The notes under the pieces were generated by a model. That model saw only the letters and a program-made list of their open reading frames with translations, was not told the DNA's origin and made no database searches. Position numbers and translations under genes: made by a program. This document shows positions 57,790-64,000 of a stretch of 64,000 bases of DNA, one piece after another (position 1 is the stretch's first letter; every line of letters starts with the position of its first letter). Source of the stretch: Spongilla lacustris. Taxonomy: Eukaryota; Porifera; Demospongiae; Spongillida; Spongillidae. The DNA is taken from the NCBI GenBank assembly GCA_949361645.1, contig OX442430.1, forward strand, positions 2,341,856 to 2,405,855, given 5' to 3'.

Positions 57790-59335
57790 TCTTGAGAAGA
57801 TTGCCCCTCCTCTAGTTCTTCATAGTGAGCCTAGCCCACCTTTGGCAAGAGCTAACAACCTATCAATGCTAAAGGAGCTGAAGTGTGCACTGTGCTCCAA
57901 CACCCTCTCACAGCCACTGGAGCTGCTATGTGGTGCACTGGTGTGCTCCAAATGCCTCCGGGAGTGGATAGCAGCATATGATGCTGTGAACCATCCATGC
58001 TGCTCAGAGGATGGATAGTCCTCTGCTGCTCAGAGATGGTCCCATGTTGCTCAGTAATGGTCCCATGCTGCCCAGAGGATGGTCCCATGCTGCCCAGAGG
58101 ATGATCCCTTGCTGCTCAGAGGATGGTTCCCTGCTGATCAGAGGATGTTCCACTGCTACTCAGAGGATGATCTCCTGCTGCTCAGAGGATGATCCCCTGC
58201 TGCTCAGAGGACAGTCCCATGCTGCTCAGAGGACGGTCCCCTGCTGATCGGAGGATGGTCCCATGCTGCTCAGAGGATGGCCCCCTGCTGCTCAGAGGAC
58301 GGTCCCCTGCTGCTCAGAGGATGGTCCCATGCTGCCCAGAGGATGATCCCCTGTTGCTCAGAGGATGATCCCCTGCTGCTCAGAGGACAGTCCCATGCTG
58401 CTCAGAGGACGGTCCCCTGCTGATCAGAGGATGGTCCCCTGCTGATCAGAGGATGGTCCCCTGCTGCTCAGAGGATGATCCCCTGCTGCTCCGAGGATGA
58501 TCTCCTGCTGCTCAGAGGATGATCCCCTGCCGCTCAGAGGACAGTCCCATGCTGCTCAGAGGACGGTCCCCTGCTGATCAGAGGATGGTCCCCTGCTGCT
58601 CAGAGGATGATCCCCTGCTGCTCCGAGGATGATCCCCTGCTACTCAGAGGATGGTCCCCTGCTGCTCAGAGGATGATCCCCTGCTGCCCAGAGGAAAATC
58701 CCCTGCTGCTCAGAGGACGGTCACCAGGATGATCTCTAGTCAGACTATCATCAAGTGTGATAATGCTGCTGCTGTCAGATGTTCTGGAGCACTGTATACA
58801 GACTGCAGCAGGGATATTAAGGATGGTGACTATGAAGAGCATGAGTGTGCACCAACACTTACACCTGAGGAGGAGAAGCAAGCAGCGGGTTTGCTGAAGA
58901 GGGTAATCTCTACCAGCTAGTCCTGACAAAGCCATCATACAACTTGCTACAGGGGAAGCAGTTAAGTGAATGTCAATGACTTGTACAGAGGTTACATAAT
59001 ATATACACTCACTTCTGCCAATGACATTCGTGCATGTCACCAGAGCTAAACTACAGCTGCCTACTCATCATGGACTGAAGTTCAGGTACATGTATTGCCA
59101 GCAATTAAGGCTGGGCTTGCCATACCTTAAAATACATTGAGGCTTCTAAGGCGGTGTGTCACAACATACAGCAAAGGCTCTATTCTAACTCACTGATGTT
59201 TCAGGTGGCTCAAATCATCAGGAATCTGTCTAGCTGGTGAGGAAAGGATGCACCACATATCCAGCCAAATTGTTGGTGATAACCCCAAAGGAGAAACAGC
59301 CCCCTTTTCAGGGGCCAAGTCAATTCATGCAAAAT
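57790..59335 (+). pseudogene. RING-finger protein gene, degraded and split by a minisatellite
   Basis: The plus-strand frame reads PSPPLARANNLSMLKELKCA, LCSNTLSQPLELLCGALV, CSKCLREWIAAYDAVNHPCC. This is a C3HC4-type RING in which the usual H after CG is absent (CGALVC). After the minisatellite come VRCSGALYTDCSRDIKDGDY, EEHECAPTLTPEEEKQAAG, MTFVHVTRA and, in another frame, FRWLKSSGICLAGEERMHHI and SSQIVGDNPKGETAPFSG. The series resembles multi-copy RING proteins of cnidarian and sponge genomes with an N-terminal RAG1-like region, perhaps transposon-borne. That comparison is from memory. Stops and frameshifts show it is dead. Confidence 0.5.
58003..58725. repeat. 21-24-bp minisatellite born in the RING coding sequence
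   Basis: About 30 units of CTGCTCAGAGGATGATCCC(C/A)T-type sequence. The first unit coincides with the codons for the last Cys pair of the RING and the following S-E-D (ATGCTGCTCAGAGGATGG). Confidence 0.9.
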
Positions 59336-59469
59336 TCTTGGCTTGACATTTGCTCCAATCCACAACCACATGCAGAACCTGATGCGCATTGTACAAGAAC
59401 ACTTCCTAAGTATTGAGCCACAATTGGTAGCTGCCATACCCCCTCCAGCCAAGAGAGTAAAGAATAAAT

Positions 59470-60190
59470 AATAATTCAGTTCAAGCTCAATCTATTTACA
59501 TACGAGCATGGAGTCAAATTTAGACCAAAAGAAATGTAAGGCTATATTTTAAACGCTCTGTTAAAACCCACTTCATTGCGCAAATATTAATTCCCCCACC
59601 CCCAAAAAGACACCAAAATGGTGGATTTTCAAAGGCTAGAAATCTACTTCAGAAAATGCGTTGCCACTAACCTGTACCAAAAAACGACAGTACAAACAAC
59701 TAACTTTACCGTGATAGCTTTGGCATGTTCCAATTCAGTCACCGAGCGTCGTTGTCGTTTTTTGAACACATGTAGTCGGTGATCGCCGTGCGTAAGTCGA
59801 TAGGTTTGAAGTACCAGAGCCGACAGTTGGCAACACCAGGCCACGTGATTTTTGCTTACAATATAGTTCAAAGGTGTTTATCACTGCTAGTATGGCTTTT
59901 AGGTGTTGATTACGTTTTATGTACCCCGTGCACAGCTGGTTCTAAAAGGCATCGGTTGTCAGGTTCGTTGCTATGGGTGTACGTAACCATTTCAATTTTT
60001 CGGGGCGTAGGGCTTAGTTTCCACGCGTTCAATGAGAGCAGACCACCGTGGGCAAGGCTTTTTTGGCAATAATTGAATTCAATCGTTTTAATGAACTGCT
60101 TGACTTCCAATACCTATTATTCCTCACAGGTAGCTGTTTTAACGGCCATCATTTGAAAGACGACAGGGAACTGTTTTATGGTTATTTTCA
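59470..60190. other. No gene seen
   Basis: Short frames on both strands only. Somewhat GC-richer after 59900, possibly the 5' region of the small ORF at 60198. Confidence 0.35.
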
Positions 60191-60197
60191 TTGCAGG

Positions 60198-60399
60198 ATG
60201 AAGCTACAATTTGCGCATGCATGTGTGTTGTATCTGATAGTATTTTTGTGTGCATTTGCCGGACCAGTAAACAAGAACCTCTACCAGCATCTTTTGGTTC
60301 AAAACAAGGCTGCAACTGTCTACTATGTTTTTGCCGATTGGGGTTTAGCGAATCGACTAACATGGTTAAGATCGAAGCCTGAACATTGGACCTGGTGCT
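60198..60399 (+). CDS. Small ORF with signal peptide, interrupted by a transposon
   Basis: The ATG at 60198 (GCAGGATGAAG) opens MKLQFAHACVLYLIVFLCAF, a good secretion signal (short basic start, hydrophobic core), followed by AGPVNKNLYQHLLVQ and WLRSKPEHWTW. After 67 codons the frame runs into a hAT-like insertion at 60400. Beyond the element, sequence after the duplicated target reaches a stop within four codons, so the pre-insertion ORF would have been about 70 residues. No family recognised. TTGCAG before the ATG could also be a splice acceptor. Confidence 0.35.
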
Positions 60400-61117
60400 C
60401 AGTGGCGAGTTGGCAGGCGGGGCAAGGGGGGGGGGGGGGGGGGGGGGCAATTGCCCCCCAGCTGGCCTTAAAAAGGGGGCGCCAAAATGACAATAGGGGC
60501 GCACCAGCCGCCAACCAAATTACACGAAATGTGTTTAATGAAGATGTAGTATAGAGTCATAATGCTGGGGACGAGTTCATCAATAGCGATTGTCGGCGAT
60601 CGGAGGAAAGAAGGCGGGATTTCACCCCACGTGATACACAATAGCATTTGTTACGTAATAGTATGGTTACGTAGGTAAACAATCCAAGTACATTGCTCTA
60701 TACATGTAGTTGTACATAGTTCCGGCCAAACCTTCGGTTTGACTGATGTCATGAGATCTAGAATCGGCTACATGTTAATTGCACCAGTTTTTGTTATTGT
60801 TGTCGTGCTGAGCGAACAGAGGGCACTATTTATTGGTGTTGATTGCCTTAGTTTCCAATACAATCTGTGGAAAAATTAGAACGCGCACCACAATAATTTT
60901 CGCGCGCTTCGTGATGACCCTCCCTGTCACCGACGCGTCAATTATCCATGTGGAACCCACCCCCTCCTCGCCAAAATCCTGCATCCACCCCTGTAACAAG
61001 ATAAGAAAATCTGACAGAAAGGCAGCATGTGTGTTTGTGTGTGTGTGCGTGGGGGAGGGGGGAGGCAGCAGTCTGTGTATTTGCCCTTCCAGTGACAGAC
61101 AAGCCACCTCGCCACTG
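60400..61117. mobile_element. hAT-like MITE, 718 bp
   Basis: The left end CAGTGGCGAGTTGGC and the inverted right end GCCACCTCGCCACTG match at 14 of 15 bases. Target duplications CTGGTGCT (60392-60399) and CTGGTGTT (61118-61125) match at 7 of 8, the 8-bp size typical of hAT. A G tract (60426-60447) follows the left end. A second end-like motif (CCAAAATCCTGCATCCACCC, about 60970-60989) suggests a nested older element. Confidence 0.7.
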
Positions 61118-61125
61118 CTGGTGTT

Positions 61126-62000
61126 TTGGGTTCTAACTGTTATTTTTTGCCAGTATGCTTCAAGTAGTTATTCCTTCCAACCCCAACTCTAAAACAGATT
61201 CTGCACAGTTCAATGAGTGGATCCAACTAATAAAATACCCAGAAACCTGTTGGCATACCTTCCGGCAAAGCCTACATATATATACAGGGTGTCTACGAAA
61301 GAAGGCAACACTTTTGAATGCCAATAACTTTTGATAGGATTTAGAAAAAAATCTCATATCTTGTAACTAAGTTGGTCGGTTTCCTCAAATTTTTTTACAT
61401 CCATTTAATTAATACGTTATTAATCAGGCTAATTAATTTTAATAAGCACAACAAATTAAATGATTTTGAAAGTTTGTATGTGTTCACGTATCGATTGTGA
61501 AGCTTTGTGCAAAATATTGGATTTTTTTCACTTTCACAACTAAAACTACGACCCACTACTTGTTTTTCTTAGGATACGCATGCACACACGACCTTGTCCC
61601 AAGACTTATTTTGTGATTAAATAAGCAGTCTCAGTCACGTGATACAATTCGGAGGTGGATCTTTTTATAAAAGCAATGCCCCACCTCCTATGTGGGGGTT
61701 ACGAGTCAGCAAGTGCTAATTACATGTTTACATCCAATGTGGTGCGCACCAATTAGCAGAATTGTGCCGACAGACAATACTATGGGCTGATAAGAATTTG
61801 ACATGCAATGCCGTTCTGCGAGTAAGGAAACGGAGACGCACACGTGTATGTACACGTGTGTTATTATTACACACGCAAAAATCGAATCTAAGATTACAGC
61901 TCTCTCGGAGCTAATAGCCTACAGCAGCATTGCAGCACTCAGTAACTTGTGCACATATCTGATTTTGTCTCTTAGCTAGCTACGTAGCTAAGAACCCGTG
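61126..62000. other. No gene seen
   Basis: AT-rich. ACAGGGTGTCTACGAAAGAA (about 61285) looks like a transposon or retroelement border, but I could not pair it. Confidence 0.3.
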
Positions 62001-64000
62001 GAGCCTAAGCAATGCTATGTATGGGTACTGCCAGTGCCGGATTAAACAATACTCTTGTGTTATGTGAAGTGCCATTTAATACTGTAAGGAAAACCTCATG
62101 CCATACACATGTGAAGGGTCAGTGAGCATTCAAGCCTCCATCCAGTAAAATGATTAATTGTGCATGCTGTTAGGTATTTGCTTTGTAAACCTAATAAGGG
62201 GGTGCTTTCATTTATAATGTAACGTTGGCTTCGAGCTGTGAGTGATACTAAGGTTAAAGGTAGTCTCGGCTTAACAATACACCTGCAGGTTTAGATGATA
62301 GCAAAGGTTGCAGTTTAAAATAAAAATGGGTATGAGCCTTATTTCCAGATCATAGTGTGTGCTGTTGCTTAGTTATGTGTCAGTGTGTAGACCACTGATC
62401 TTTTAAACAAATTCTTGTAGTTATGTTAGACTTTATTAAAAGCAAATGTTGCAAACCTCCAGCAAGGTTTTAGATGATTTGTTTTTAGAGAAGGTGTGCG
62501 TTACGTTCAATGTTCATCCCAGATTTTTTTTTTGTTGCTGCTTGTGTATTGATGGCTCTCTTCGTTTTGAACAGACAGTTGTGATATGAGAGGGTGCTTT
62601 TGTTAAAAATCACCAGCTAATGTTACAAGCCACTGGATAGGTTTTCAATGATTGAATTTAAGAGCCACTAGTGTCACTGTATCCCATTGCAAGCCTGTTA
62701 GCTAGTTCCCAGATCAGGGTGTGCCTATATTGGGGTTAGATGAATTTTGAAGACAGCAGTTTTAGGTGAGGTGTGCTTGCATCATGTTCGGAGCCTTTCT
62801 AGCTGTGTTAACTGTGGCCTTTGCATATAGACTCCCTGGTTTTGTTATGTGAGGGTGTGCTTAACTGTCTAATGTTGACCAGTAAGGATTGGGTAGAGTT
62901 GTAGCTATCATAATGTGCACTGATGCTTATGTAGTGAGTGGTTTTAGTATTTAAATGAGTCATGCTTTTATGTTAGCGGCCAATGCTTTCATTTTAGAGT
63001 ATCAGCTATTTTAGATAATATCACGAAAATAGTGCCGTTAGAGAGTTTGAGCTTTAATTTCAATTCATAAAGCTATGAGTTTCTTAGCAGATCACAATCA
63101 CTGTATGTTTTAAAGTGAGCATCATGTTTTGGGCCTTGCTGTTAGCAACATGTAGTTACTGTTTATGATATGTGCTGTTGCTTATGTATCAGCTTAGGAG
63201 ACTCCTGTTGTGGTGCAGCAAGCCTCCAACTAGGTTTTAGATGGTTGGATGTACGTGTGGTGCCACATCTTAAAAGTAGTCTCTGCTTTAAGAGACTCAG
63301 GTGTAATGTGTGCTTAGAAAGCTTTGTGTTCTTGAAAATGTTTGCTAAAGCAACAAATTACCTGTAGGAACTTGAGATTACTGGAAAGATGATTTAAGAG
63401 AGGGATTTTTTGAGCCACTTACCTAAGCTCCAAGGACATTGTGCATGTGCTAAGTATCGGTACTCCTGAGGGTGTCCATTAGTTTCATACCATCCAGTGT
63501 TAACTGCTGCATATGGATATAAACTCTCTGCTTTTAAAGTTATTTTAAGTGAATGTGTGCTTAACTGTCTAATGTTACATCCTACCAGTAAGAATTTAAA
63601 TGATTGAATCCCTCATGTTTTAGCACCTAAGCTACTTCCCAGATCATTAGGATAGGCTCTAGTATTTCAGTTAAGTGACTCATGTTTTTATGTCAGGGGT
63701 CTTTGCAGAGTATCAGCTCATTTGTCAAGCTGCCTCCAGCTATGTTTTAGATGATTTCATGAGAAGAGTGCTGTTTTAAGAGAGGGTGAGCTTTAATTTC
63801 AATGCATAAAGCTATAAGTCTGTAATTTGTGGGAGTGCTTTCATTACAAATATCAGCTGATGTTATAAGCCACCAGCTAGGTTTAAGTGAGTCATCATTT
63901 TTAATGCAAGGAGCCGATGCTTTTGTTTTATAGCATCAGCTCATTTGTCAAGCCTGCTATGTTTTGGATTGATTTCATGGGAAGAGTGCTGTTTTTTAAG
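62000..64000. repeat. Diverged higher-order repeat array
   Basis: Long phrases recur with changes. GTGTGCTTAACTGTCTAATG is at about 62866 and 63555. GAGCTTTAATTTCAATNCAT is near 63050 and 63788. TGTGCTGTTGCTTA is near 62359 and 63170. Variants of CCTCCAGCTAGGTTTTAGAT appear at least five times. Offsets of about 0.69-0.81 kb suggest shuffled large units containing 70-100-bp subunits. No coding potential. The array runs off the window end. Confidence 0.6.

Overview
The window reads as eukaryotic, most likely from a marine invertebrate. I would guess a sponge, or failing that a cnidarian or another early-branching animal. The reasons are GT-AG introns with consistent phase, a CABIT/SAM adaptor gene, ankyrin exons resembling Mind bomb, abundant non-LTR and DNA transposon debris of kinds common in sponges and corals, and many micro- and minisatellites. 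Nothing suggests a bacterium, and there are no operons or CRISPR arrays. The species call is inference.

Layout. 0.3-1.7 kb is a long foldback element. 5.9-15.9 kb is a nest of non-LTR retrotransposons of the type that has N-terminal zinc fingers and a C-terminal restriction-like endonuclease (RLE). It holds one near full-length copy (6.6-9.95 kb, minus) broken only by three in-frame stops, several 5'-truncated copies ending at (AAT)n tracts, and an older copy split by a TA-flanked DNA transposon (12.1-13.9 kb). 14.3-15.1 kb is another foldback. 21-26 kb is a satellite-rich zone with an 18-19 bp minisatellite, a 30 bp repeat, a perfect (GGGA)n of about 1.09 kb and CA-rich arrays.

27.6-31.5 kb carries the best host gene, on the plus strand. 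It encodes two CABIT domains, a proline-rich motif and a YEEI motif, a nine-unit 13-residue repeat and, in a third exon, a SAM domain. The architecture lies between THEMIS and GAREM. 32.3-36.6 kb has a tandem tRNA-like repeat, a terminal-inverted-repeat (TIR) element, a DDE transposase relic and a 1.4 kb foldback. 38.6-39.9 kb holds (TG)n and a pure (GGCCAC)n of about 0.7 kb. 40.0-42.2 kb is a putative TIR element enclosing a possible first exon. 42.4-44.7 kb is a decayed CACTA/tnp2-like transposase. 45.2-46.4 kb is a second RLE-type retrotransposon family.

49.6-52.5 kb holds a minisatellite abutting a Ty3/gypsy-like relic (gag, zinc knuckle, protease, start of RT, minus). 52.8-54.2 kb has four phase-consistent ankyrin exons on the plus strand. 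57.8-59.4 kb is a degraded RING-finger gene whose coding sequence expanded into a minisatellite. 60.2-61.1 kb is a small signal-peptide ORF interrupted by a hAT-like insertion. 62-64 kb is an unexplained array of diverged higher-order repeats. Most of the window is therefore transposon and satellite DNA. Probable living genes are the CABIT/SAM gene and the ankyrin gene, plus a few single-exon candidates.
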